Assembly (NCBI GenBank): GCA_023055355.1
Contig: JALJCS010000001.1
Span: forward strand, 68,861,381-68,925,380
Origin: Agelaius tricolor
Lineage: Eukaryota; Chordata; Aves; Passeriformes; Icteridae
Direction: 5' to 3'
DNA: 64,000 nt
The position numbers were made by a program, and so were the translations under genes. Under the pieces are notes generated by a model. That model worked only from the letters and a program-made list of their open reading frames with translations. It made no database searches and was not told the DNA's origin. Of the stretch, positions 25,966 to 36,631 are shown in pieces (position 1 is the stretch's first letter; each line of letters starts with the position of its first letter).

Positions 25966-27333
25966 GACTTTGTCATGGTTTGACACTGGCACAATGCCAG
26001 TGCCCCCATGAGAGTACTCTCCCTGGTTTCTGTTGTGAGATGTGACCAGGAATAAGCAAAGCAGGCTCCCACTTAGGAAAAAAAAAAAATTATTAACTAA
26101 ACTACAAGGGAAAGGAAAAAAAAAAGAAACACACAAGGAAAATGAAAACTTCACAAATACATCTCCTCCTCCTCCCCACCAAATTCCCAATACAATGCAT
26201 CCCCCAAATCATCGACTCTCGGTCCAGCACCACCCTTCAGAATACTCAATCCTCAGTTCATCAAGAGGAGAAGGAGTCCTTCTTGTGCCAATGGTGACCT
26301 CTTCCTTCCATGTCCAGCACTCTCACCACTGAACACGAACCAGAGCTGCTTCTAGGGTTGACTTTTAAGGACACTTCATCCCACTCCAAAAAGGCACAGT
26401 CTCAACTTTGGGACATCTGTCCCCCCCCATATTTTTCACCCCCTGGGGCTGAGGGGTACCCACACCGAACCCTCTTGGTCCTGAGGCATTGCCTCCCCCT
26501 AGAATGCAGTCCCTGTATCACAAGGAAACATGGCTCTGTCCATGGCTACACACAAAGAGTCCAGCATAAGCTACTCCATCATCTCTTCCACCTGAGTTCT
26601 TCTCTATTTCTCTCATGGCCCATTTCCTCTTATCTCATCTCTATCTCTCTTCTCATTCATCTCCAGGAGGATTAGCATTTGTAAGGTGTCCATCATCCAA
26701 GAAAAGGGTTAAAAATCTGAGGCTCTGTCTGTCCAGAATTCCCACGGCTGCCCTGCTGGGCACCTTCTCACCACCCCCCCCCTTCTCCTTCTCGCCCGGC
26801 CACTATTAAATTTCAAGGTGGCACCAGCACAGGCACAGGCTCTCTCTCTGTCTCTCCTGGGGGGGTGGGGGGTGGCTGCCCGATGTCTCTCAGTGCTCCT
26901 CCACCCTTCCATCCTGCAGGGGCCTTCCCCTCCCTTCTGTCCAGGCCCCGGCCTACCTCACCCGGCCCCATGGCTGCCCCTGGGCCTACCTCACCCGGCT
27001 GCATGGCTTCCCCTGGGCCTACCTCACCCGGCCCCATGGCTGCCCCTGGGCCTACCTCACCCGGCCCCATGGCTTCCCCTGGGCCTACCTCACCCGGCCC
27101 CATGGCTGCCCCTGCCCCGCCCAGCCCACAGCCGGGCAGGGGAGCTCTGAACCTTTCCCTGAGCAGAACCCAAGAGAGCCTCCCAGGGCAGAGCCCTGCT
27201 TCAACCCCGTGTTCTCAGAGGCGGATCCAATGTCCCAATGGCCACATTAGGTGCCAATATTAAAATCTGAGCATCCATTGGCCTGACCACAGCATCCCAG
27301 AAAACAAATTTCCTGTCAAACCACCACAGACTT
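25966..27333 (+). mobile_element. Complete solo LTR (ERVL-like) with 5-bp target duplication
   Basis: The element runs from TG at 25971 to CA at 27328 (1358 bp) and is flanked on both sides by GACTT (25966-25970 and 27329-27333). The first and last 15 bases form an inverted repeat with 13 of 15 matches (TGTCATGGTTTGACA at the left). A 5-bp duplication fits ERVL-type integration; ERVK usually gives 6 bp. There is no internal retroviral coding region, so this is a solo LTR left by recombination. The sequence resembles an LTR group common in songbirds, recalled but not searched. Inside lie an A-rich tract, pyrimidine-rich DNA and a GC-rich 33-bp minisatellite. Orientation is uncertain. It is about 4.9 kb upstream of the LAMA4 ATG and could add regulatory sites. 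Confidence 0.82.
26952..27116. repeat. 33-bp GC-rich minisatellite, five copies, inside the LTR
   Basis: The unit begins CCTACCTCACCCGGCCCCAT and continues ggctgcccctggg. Copies start at 26952, 26985, 27018, 27051 and 27084 and differ by a few substitutions (ggctgcc versus ggcttcc, and one gctgcat variant); the last is incomplete at its end. The period is a multiple of three, so it yields open frames with Pro/Gly/Ala-rich 11-residue repeats on both strands. Those frames are artefacts of the repeat. Confidence 0.93.
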
Positions 27334-29639
27334 TCATATTGAAAAAATGTGAAAATGTTATTGTTACTTATTGGTTACCTCTGGGGAGAGGACACTGGAT
27401 TGGGAAAGCACTACTCTAAATCTGACTGATTTCTAGCAACCAGTTGGGTTTTTCAAGTTATCCAGTATTACATACATTGTGGTTCATTCCTAATCCTGCA
27501 AGGTCCATACAGTTCCCAAGGAGAAGGCTTTTAGCAAGAAAGAGAGGCAGCTCTTTCCCTGTTATACTCTGGAAATGGAAACATTCAGACATCTTTCTTG
27601 GTAAATGAGGTTGTCTTTAATACTGTAGTACTAAGTACATTTCCATCAGATTTGTAAGATTTTGGCATGATTAATTGAAGAGTTTTACAGTGGAGAAATT
27701 GGGCAGTGACAAGCATCATGGCACAGAAACACTATGAGGCTGGTTGTAAGCAACATGGAATGAGCCAGATCCCAGTGTTGCCAGTAACTAATAACATGAG
27801 GGATGAGAACTGTTGGCTTTAAAATGTCTTCATGTGGGAAAATAATTAGCTGATGCCCTTAAATAGTGTGGCAAAGAAACAGAGCATGCTTACGACTCCC
27901 TGCAGGGGTACAACTTGGAGTCTGACAGTATGACATCCTTGAACCCTACAGCATAAATTCTACCTTCCACCTGCCAACTGAGACTTGTCCTAGTATGACA
28001 TAATCCAAAACACATGAAATAAGTTTTAAAAAGTGATGTTTTGTTTGCATAAGTACAATTTTATTAGCATCTCTCTCTGGCACAAATTGTGATGGAGAAA
28101 TTCTTACTTGATGCCCCTTGATTGCTGCAGGTTTCTGACTGTAGATAATTCATTTGGTGATACAAAGATATGCTGCCAACGTCTTCTAACTTTTAGAAAG
28201 GTACTTTGAACACTGGTTCCGAAATATTTTGGATGGCAAGCATGAGTCAACTGTCAACATTTCCATTGGACCACCATGCAATATTCTCAGATGTTCAACT
28301 GGTAACATTTGGCACTAGAGCTCAACAGGCTGCTTGCAGATGTCCCAATGGGAACTGACAAACCACCAGTGGCCCACACACAAAAGCTTGAGATTGGTTA
28401 ATTTGGAATATGTTATTTGTAATAAGCCTTCCGCTGGATTCTTCCTATTGTCTTTCACCAGTTCTACTGTCTATCACAGCCAATCAAAACCAAATGTTAA
28501 AGATGGGGGAAAGAACTCATAAAAAGAACAGAGGATGATACAGCGAAAACAGAAGGAGGAACTCCTGTTTCTGCACCCTGCCATATTGAAGAAGTCCTGT
28601 TCCAAATCTCAGGCTGCTTACACAGCCACATCATCTCAGCCAAAGATTAAGAGACTGGAAGTCTATCACAGCATAAATTTATATTTAAAGGTTTATATTT
28701 CATAAGCACTCTATGCATATTTTTAATTTTTTTTCAATTTTTACACAAATCTGCACTTCTTTTAAAAGGAATACAGTCTTTTAAAGTATTTTAAATTAAA
28801 TGCAGAAAGATGCTTGTTTAAGCAGTTGGTTTTTAGCAAGCTATTCCACTGTATAGTGATATTTAGGGGCATATGTAATATTTTCTGCTCAAAAGACTTT
28901 GGTCATATTTTTTCTTGTATGGCACCAATATATTTGGGGAGACAGATCTTGTGAGCTGTGTTCTATTTTTTGTATTTCTTTAGAAAAAATTATTCACTAC
29001 TTAACAATTCCACCATTTGAAATTATCTGTATTTCTTTTGTTATATAGAATCACAACATGAAAATTTTCAAATTTTTAATGCCTTAGGCCAGTCTGGGAT
29101 TTTACAAAGATATTAAGCAGACAGCTTCGGCCTTTTAGAATTTTGATCCTAAGAATAATTACAGCATTTCCTCTCTCAAACTGCTGTAAATTAGCATGGT
29201 GAACTCTTCTACAGGAATACAAATATCTTTGTTCTGATTTTACATAAAGAAATACAATGTATAACAATCTTTTTTTCACTTGGTAACTTTTGCCCATTTC
29301 AAGAATATATTTTTTCTTTTCTCTAAATGTGCTCCAGGCATTTTGCATTATTATTAACCTACTAGGCGAGACACCTTTATCATACTCTGAAGTTCATTTG
29401 GTTACTTGCTACGTATGTGCAAAAGACACCAGACTTTATTCAAAGAACTTGTAATCTTAGCATCCTTAATGACATTTCTAATGGCATTTCTTGCTCTGGT
29501 GAAGCAGATGAATACTTGAAGGAAGTCCCTCAATGGAATGTGCAGGGTGCAGGTGGTCAGTTGTCTGCACTGAGCAAGGCCCAGGATGCTGCTTCCTCCT
29601 GAGCAGGTGGCCTCTAAAAAACACCCACAACAGTGCTAC
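27334..29639. other. Intergenic DNA, nothing recognised
   Basis: AT-rich sequence with no recognised gene or repeat. Frames of 60-90 codons exist but have no domain signature. Confidence 0.5.
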
Positions 29640-30090
29640 CCAAGTAAATTCCTACTCATAAGCTTGTGATTCATTCTTCCTCCACTCCTAGGCAGAACTC
29701 CATCCCTTCAATTTGCTCTCTCACATAAACAGCAACTCCACCACCTCACCTTGCAGGCCTGTCTTTCATTAAATACATGTTCAGCCATGACAGCACCCCA
29801 GTCATGCAAGCTATCCCGCCACATCTCTAACTGCACCAAAGTCATGGCCCTGAGAGTGTCACAGACCTCTAATTCCTCGTGTTTACTCCCCATGCTGTGT
29901 GCCTTGGTGCACAGGCATTTCAGAGGGGTAATGGAGCATGCCAGTTTCCCAGGTGGAATACACACACTTTAAGTGGCTGGCCTTCTGGTTCTCAGCTTGA
30001 GAGGCAGCTGAGGAACATTTGCCACTGCTGTGGCTGGCCTGCTTATTCCCACCTTGATGTGACACTGTGAGCACTGCCACTTTGGGCATC
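29640..30090 (-). mobile_element. Antisense CR1 LINE fragment: ORF2 endonuclease N-terminal part, frameshifted
   Basis: On the minus strand, a frame ending near 29708 reads LKCLCTKAHSMGSKHEELEV and further on SLHDWGAVM. This corresponds to the start of the CR1 ORF2 apurinic-type endonuclease ('LKCLYTNARSMGNKQEELE...TWWDSSHDWSA'). Near 29750 the match moves to another frame, where a stop follows RPAR and the sequence GGGVAVYVREQIEGMEFCLG continues the domain. The preceding part (to about 30090) resembles the region before the endonuclease but in a shifted frame. The element is therefore broken by at least two frame changes and a stop. Edges are approximate. Confidence 0.8.
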
Positions 30091-31465
30091 ATCCCCCAGG
30101 TCTTTCAGTTTAAAATCTGCCTTATCAAGCTGGCCAGCCAAATGCCTGGGAGCAGACATAGAAGATTGGTTGGTGGTAGGTTTTTCAAAAAACAAAAAAC
30201 ATCAAAAAAGTTTTCTCACAAATTTTATGGCAATTTGCTCCACAATTCACTGGGTAGTTAAAAATTTCCACTACCACCATGGGAATTGTGATTCTAACAT
30301 TTACTTTCAAGATGTTTTGCTCTCTTTCTTAGCCCTGCTTTAATGTTATCTTTATACTTCGAGATTGCCCCTGTGGCAGAAAGCCTAATGGGATACTCAT
30401 GGAGACCTTGCCTGAAGACCCCCTGGTCTTCTGTTTCCTGCTTCAGACCTGTTAAAGGCCATTTCCAGGGCTGCCATTACCAGAAAGAATTAGAAAAGTC
30501 CTGGCATCTGTGACATCTCACCCTCAGGCTCTGGGAGGACTGTGTACTTGCCACCAGGTCAGATTCAGCTAACAGAGAGATGCTTCTATTCCTCTCAGGA
30601 TGGAATAACCCTCAGTTAACCATTTATATCTTTTATTTCCTCCTCCTAACCTTGGTCCTGAACCTCATACCTTCATGTCACACAGCATTTTCTTTTCTAC
30701 TGGGCGAATACTTTGCCCCACAAGCTTGAGTGGCCTTGCCTGCTCAGCTGTGCCATTTCTGAATCAGGCAGGTTTTCTTCACAGTGAACCTCCTTATGTC
30801 CCTCTGTACAGCATTTATGCGTCCAAAACTGTGCCTACAGGTGTATGGAAGTCAACAGATCACCAAAAGTCTTCATTTTAGTCTTAAATCTCTACTGGCT
30901 GCTTCTTTGGTTGATAATATCTTCAACCAGAAAGGAAAGGATGAAGGGAGGGAAAAAGAAGAAATCCACTCTCAAAATGCTGGTAAGCCAATTTCTGCAA
31001 AGATTTAAGAAAGAAGCCTGACTGGCCAATGGTGCTACCACTCCCTGCATTCAGGACCACTGATGGACAAGGTGCTGACCTCTTGGCTGGAGCAGTGCAC
31101 ATTAGTATAATTATACCCTGACTTCATCCTAAAACCTAGCAAGGATTACTGTCTTGTCTTTTTGAGATCATAGTCACAAAATGAAGTGAGCTGTGGGCAA
31201 CATATTCAGCTTGCTTCCACATACACACTGCAAGCCTTGTTACCAAGGCCTCACAAAGCATCTCTTGAAAAAGGAATACAAGATGCTCTTTGTAAATAAA
31301 AGTTCATGAGCCTGAGGAATGAAGTCATTTTCCAAAATCGCAGTGAACTATATTCTTTTTCACGAGCCAGCGAGAAGCTGAGAACTGGGCTTGAGGGAAA
31401 GGAACTGAATGAAGCATGTTAGAGAAACCACTTAGCCCTATTAGCCCATGGCACAGCCAGGCTGT
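30091..31465. other. Intergenic DNA upstream of LAMA4
   Basis: No gene was recognised. The left part (to about 30560) might continue the antisense CR1 copy at its 5' side, but I could not identify ORF1 or 5' UTR signatures with confidence. Confidence 0.45.
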
Positions 31466-31498
31466 CTCCCTCCTCCTCTTCCTCCTCCTCCTCCTCCC
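31466..31498. repeat. (TCC)n homopyrimidine microsatellite
   Basis: TCC/CTC repeats run about 33 bp. They lie about 0.7 kb before the LAMA4 ATG and could form triplex DNA, but they may have no role. Confidence 0.88.
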
Positions 31499-32002
31499 GC
31501 CCACAGCCTCCCCTCCCCCATGACATAAGGAATGGCTAGTCTAGCGGGTTTTTATTTAATAAATTTGGCACCTTTCTGCCTTCCGTTGAATAAACTGGAG
31601 ATGTTAAAAAATAAACAGTCAGGAGAGTCAGTGATTTGTTTGAGCAGTCAGATGGAGTTGTGGGGGGTTGACGTGGAGAGGGAGGAAAGGGTGACCTCAC
31701 TTTCTGAACAGTAAAGTTTGAGTGGGAGGGTCTCCACACGAAAGGTAAAAGAGGGAATGATGTGAACATGTGAAGGAAGCCAGAGCACTGAACGGAGCGT
31801 CAGTCTGTATCCTGACAGGGGGAGATAAGGTGGCTGGAGAGCTAGCGGTGCTTTCCTGGAATACAATCTCTGTTTGACACTCTCTGCTTAAGCACTGCCC
31901 ATCTGTATGTTATTTTGCTCGAGCCTCTGGGGAAAAAGAGGAGCCACAGGCACGGAGAGAGAACGAGGGAGGCAGCAAAAGCATTTTTCTTCCCTTCTTT
32001 TC

Positions 32003-32043
32003 CTTTTTTTTTTTTTTTCTTTTTTTTTTTTTTTTCTTTTTTT
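32003..32043. repeat. Long T tract with two C interruptions
   Basis: About 41 bases, nearly all T. It stands 176 bp before the LAMA4 ATG. It may act as the polypyrimidine tract of a splice acceptor at 32070-32071, or be a retroposon or slippage product. Confidence 0.9.
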
Positions 32044-32102
32044 CCCCTCTTTTAAATCGGGATCCGGTTAGACTGCCTTGAAGTGCCACATCTGGAAACT
32101 GA

Positions 32103-32129
32103 ATGCTGAAAGAAAGTGAAAATAACTGA
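32103..32129 (+). promoter_or_regulatory. Upstream ORF of 8 codons in LAMA4 leader
   Basis: ATG at 32103 is followed by MLKESENN and a TGA at 32127-32129, 90 nt before the main ATG. The start context (aactgaATGc) is weak at +4. If it lies in the mature leader it could reduce initiation at the LAMA4 start. Presence in the mRNA is inferred. Confidence 0.45.
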
Positions 32130-32204
32130 GGCACCACTAAGCCAAGGGGGGCTGATTGCAGAAGAGGGTAAACAATTACTGAGACGCTAGAAGACCACTG
32201 CTGG

Positions 32205-32210
32205 ATGTAA
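32205..32210 (+). promoter_or_regulatory. Start-stop element ATGTAA before LAMA4 start
   Basis: An ATG followed at once by TAA lies 9 nt before the LAMA4 ATG. Its context is weak (T at -3, T at +4). Start-stop elements are known in other genes to stall or divert initiating ribosomes. With so short a spacing, a ribosome could reinitiate only inefficiently. It is almost certainly within the mRNA because it adjoins the coding start. Confidence 0.6.
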
Positions 32211-32219
32211 GGGGAGGAA

Positions 32220-32420
32220 ATGGCTTTGATCTCCGCCTGGCCCCTCATTTCTCCTGTATTTTTCTTTTTGAGATGCTTCTCCTCCAGCACAGCCTCGAGT
32301 GAGGGAAGCGTTTTTCAGTTTGACATTGAAGGTAGCTCAGCGGTCAGCACGCAAGAAGCCACTGTTATCAGAGGGCAGCAGCAGGCAGTAGCTACTGGAA
32401 GTTGGGTGCCTTTTGCTGAG
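32220..32420 (+). CDS. LAMA4: Laminin subunit alpha-4, first coding exon
   Basis: This exon encodes the first 67 residues of laminin alpha-4. The protein is a secreted basement-membrane chain that forms laminins 411 and 421 in vessels, muscle and nerve. The ATG has a strong context (G at -3, G at +4). Residues 1-25 form a signal peptide with the hydrophobic run PLISPVFFFL, probably cut near SSSTA/SS. The segment FQFDIEGSSAV at about residues 33-43 matches the start of mature alpha-4 as I know it from mammals (FPFDIEGSSAV) and identifies the gene. A QQQ run follows. The exon ends ...VPFAE with donor GAG|GTACAG at 32421, phase 0. The reading frame continues directly into GCQEGF of the exon at 54068. 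Alpha-4 lacks the large N-terminal LN domain of other alpha chains, consistent with this short N-terminus. Confidence 0.93.
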
Positions 32421-35400
32421 GTACAGTAATTCCCTTCTCTCTCTGTGTCTGCAATTCTCTGTTTTCACCTGTCTGTGTCAAAGCTCCCATCTGGTAAACA
32501 TTAGCTTAATCATTTGAGCCTTAAAGCGATACAGGAGGATTTGGGGGTGAGGGGGGAGGTGGTCTGAGACGCTGCATTTTGGGACTGGAGAGATACAGCT
32601 CAGACTTCAAAATGTACACATGCCCTGCCTGCTGTGAGCAGACAGCTGCTGTACTTTGCAGTGGAGCTGGCTTAGCATGTCTCTGACTTTCCTGCCAACA
32701 TAACTAAACAGGCCTGTCCAAACAGAGCTATTTTACAAGAGTTAATTGTCACAACACTTTTCTGCTTGCCTTGTAATTCCTGCAATTGGAATTCCCTGAA
32801 ATTTCCCAAAAGAGTCTGTCTTTTGATGGCAAGCTGTCCTGTAGAAGTTTGTGCTTTTGCCTCTGAATGCCATTCACCTCCAAAATCTGAAGTTTGTTTC
32901 CACAGTGAAAGCAGGGGATGATAAATCAAATGCATCTAGGAAACTGCCTGCAGAGAACACACCTGCAGAGATTTCAACTTCCAAAAATTATGTGGTTGGG
33001 ATTAGTGACAAATGAAATTAGAGAGATCTGAGAAGCAATTTGACAATGGAAAATTTCCCCCTCTTATTTTGGGAATGATTTGTACTCTTTATTTTAGCAA
33101 CACTGCATGGGGAATGGGCAACTCAAAAATACAACTTGAGGAAATAATAAATTACTCCAGCATACATGGAGGGGGTGGGGTAAGGTTGGAAGTGGAACAG
33201 TGGACACAACACAGTAATATCTCATGCGTGGTAGATGCAGAGTAGGAGGCTAATTGAGTTCCATAAGGTCATGGGAAGGGAAAGAGTAGTTCTTCTAGCA
33301 TAACTTCCAAAAATGAGGTGAGATTAGCACAGCTGTGTCACTGTGACACTATCAAGATTGCCATCTCCAATATCACATGGCTGATTTTCCACCTATCCTC
33401 CACTTGCCAGAATTAACAGCCATGGAAATAAGTGCACAAAGCCTTCAGACAGCCAGGGTTGCTGCTGCAGGGCAGGACAGAACTCACTCCCCTGCTCCAA
33501 GCAGCTGGACAGCCTCAGGAAACGCCTGCCCACCCTGCCAGAGAGTCCTCATGAAACATGACCTGTGTGAGAAAACTGAAGGTTAAACCCTGCTTTGCTC
33601 AGCATAAGGACTCTCAGGAGCCATCCCAGTTTTTGGACAGGCTTCATGGTGTGGGATGTACAGATTTTCTCCTCTGGCCTTGGATCAGCCTGGAGAAGCT
33701 GCGTTGCCACCTGTTTCTTACAACATAGAAGTCCCTCAATGAAATGCCTGACTTAAGAGCTGGATGGGTTTTGTAGCTGCTTTTAATGGGATAATGAGCG
33801 TAAGTGATTGTTAGTCTTTCTTGTTATGATAGTATAGTATGGTTTTCCCAAAGACACAATTCACATTTTTTCATGTACATCTATTAGATCTTATCTTAGG
33901 AAAGCACTGTGAGATATATTGGACACTTGCAGGGGAATGACATTTTAAATTCCTTCAACCATTTCAATCCTTTCTAAATTTTTGCTCAGGCCAACATAAT
34001 AGACTCAGTAACTGGCGTTTCCTCTGGTAGTTTACTTCAGCCCATGCAATGGCAGCACTTAGACTCTGGATCCCATATTATGACTGGATGACTGTGCCTG
34101 TTATCATCATGCCAAGGCCCTTGGCTGCAGAAGACTTTCATGAGGAAGAAGCAGGGACTTCAGGACCCCTTGCTACCTGTATATTTCAGGCCTCACCTCC
34201 ATGGCAATTTCCAAGGACACCAGGCCCAGTAGGATGCTTTTTTTGGGATAGGACAGATGGCTCTCTAACAGTGAGAACCCACTTACTCATTGATCCATGT
34301 GTGTGGTTGGTAACAGGATTTGAGGAACAGGCTTTAAGCCTGGAGGTTGATGTAGGGGCCAAAGTATGGTGGTTTGGTAGTCTCTCATCCAAGGAAGGAA
34401 CTTTACTTTTGGTCCTCAAAGAGCTTCTCCCTCCCACAGCTCACCTCCCCTTCCTCAGCCTCAGCAACAGGGTTATCCCAGCAGGTTTGAATTTGAATTA
34501 GCCTCTTTGGAAACACTAATGCTTAACCCACAGCTCACAGTGAACCGCAGAGTAAACTCCCTTACACAGCGCGGTTTGATTCAGCCCCTTCGTCTAAATA
34601 TTGACTCAGGCCTACAGCTCCCCTGAGCAGACAGAGACTGTTAGTCATGTCAAATAGTGCCAAATTATACAAAGGGGGCAGTTTCGTAGGGCAGAGTTAC
34701 AAAGCCACAGATGGGGCTTCACTGTGGTCTGTGGTGACAGTCAGCTGCGACTGTGGAAGTCTCCAAGATGTAACTGGTGGGATGCTCTTAAATCCCAGTA
34801 AGAGTTTGAAATTATGAACCTATAGAAGAACAGGAGATCTCAATTAGTGTAAATACATATTAGTGAATGTTTCTCAGCTTTCCAATCCTCTTCCTTTACC
34901 ACGTGTGGCAGCCCTAAACTGGGAGGAACTGGGAGAAGTGGTTTAAAAAATCAGAATTAAAGTTAATGAGGAGCTCTGCCTTTTTTGATTTTTGTCACCT
35001 GGGATTAGGATGAAAACCTCTTAAAAGAAGAGAACTAGCTACATTCTTAATCCTGATATGGTGTATCCATGCACAGAGAGTACCGTGGGTCTGAGTTGGA
35101 CTTCAGGCAACGTCAGCTACCTTGATGCCCTCATTCTTAATCATTATGTGATCCAGAACACTAAATTAGGCACATAAATTGTTTCCAGATGTTTCAAACA
35201 GAATCATGGACTGTCTTCAGGTACAAATCCAAATTCCCCATACATTAGTGGAGACAGCAGAATTTTTAAAGCTCTAATTTCTAGCAGTGTTCCCTGGAAA
35301 TGGTCAAAGGAGTCTCTTCTTCTTTAAAAACTTTGTTGGATTCTGGCTTCAGGACAGCTTTATGAAGCAGCTAAAGTAGATATTTAAATTAGCCAGACTA

Positions 35401-36576
35401 GATTCCACACAATGAAATGTTGTGTTCCCTACATAAGGAGTATTGTTAGTGACCACAGTGAAATAAGATATCTGCCTCCTATTTAAAAAAAAAAACCAAA
35501 AATTGCTTATAAATTGATTAAAATTATCCAGAAAAGTATCATGACAAGGATTACAGTGTTAGGAATTTGAAGATAGCTGAGAGATTCTGCAATCCAATTT
35601 GCCAACTTCGAGGGAGGTTAAGAAAAAAATTTGAACGTACTGTGTAAGTACATATACAAGGAAAAAAATAGGCTTGTTGGTCTAATAAATTAAGGTATTG
35701 GTATATGCAACAATTGGAAACTGAAAATGACTATGTTGAAACTACAAGTTAAAAATTTTATTTTCAGAAGTGATTAAGCACTGGAGATTTTATTCAGTTG
35801 TGTTGGTTTGTCCATGAAGAGGCAGATCAATATGAAAAGCACTCTTAAGTCCTCAGAGTACTTGTGTGCTATTTAGGAAAATTAAGTTCCTTGGCTCATA
35901 AAGATAATATGGGGAGGTGGGGAGACAGAGAGAAAAAGAGTGAGTGCAGAGCATTGGATCCAGCTCATCTGTGCAACCCAACAGCAGTTGTTGGCATGAA
36001 GTCAGAGATTGGTTTTTCCAAACAAGGACAGATTAAAATATTTTATAAGGAAGATTTGTGAGAGATGGAAGCAAAGGACTTAAAACAGGCAGATATCAAA
36101 TGAAAGCAGATAAAGAAGTGGCAAACATCAGAGCTGTTTGTTTTAATGTTCCACTCACTAGCTTGGACACAGCAGAAGGAAAGGGAATGGTGAGACACTT
36201 CCAGGTTTGGTGAGGCACAGAGTAAAATTGAAAATCAGAAGTTGTGAGAACAGTTATGTCCCACTGTCAAACACATGCCTCTAAACTAAAAGGCAGGTCA
36301 TACATTACCATTTGGGTCTGAAGCCTGCTACTGTCAACATTTGTGTTTTTAAATTCCACTAATGTAATGGTTTTAATTATAAAGGTGTGGATTTTCTTCC
36401 CCATTAGGAAGAAAGCTCCTTACAGAGTCTAAGGTGAGAGTAAAACATGGTACAAGACTTCAAATACTCGAGAGTACCACAAATGGTTCTCTGTCATTCA
36501 CATTCTGCTGTCACTCTTCTTAATGTAAAATGAATGTAAGGTGACATCCAGTAAAATATTAATTTCATTCTGACGT

Positions 36577-36631
36577 AAATGACTACAAGAGGCCAGAGAC
36601 CAAGGCTAACACAAATGACTACAGAGGCCAG
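36577..36631 (+). repeat. Imperfect local duplication, period 36 bp
   Basis: AAATGACTACAAGAGGCCAG (36577-36596) recurs with one base deleted at 36613-36631. The intervening 16 bases are not a third copy. Confidence 0.8.

Larger units (their letters stand above)
31466..32219 (+). promoter_or_regulatory. LAMA4: Presumed LAMA4 promoter and 5' leader region
   Basis: This is the sequence directly before the LAMA4 start codon. It holds a (TCC)n tract at 31466-31498, a non-consensus AT-rich patch near 31548-31565, a purine-rich segment, a T/C tract at 32003-32043 and two short upstream ORFs. No consensus TATA box and no strong CpG island are evident. The transcription start cannot be placed. A pyrimidine tract followed by the first AG at 32070-32071 could be a 3' splice site, so the coding exon might begin at 32072 and be preceded by a non-coding exon. 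A possible donor, AAG|GTAAAA, lies at about 31745. Both readings (unspliced or spliced leader) remain open. Confidence 0.5.

Noticed and set aside
26813..27263. Proline- and glycine-rich, collagen-like open frames on both strands (96 to 132 codons).
   Set aside because: They arise from the 33-bp minisatellite in the LTR. Its length is a multiple of three, so any frame without a stop stays open.
34049..34501. 150-codon plus-strand frame in intron 1.
   Set aside because: No domain, signal peptide or splice support was seen; length is possible by chance in a 21-kb intron.
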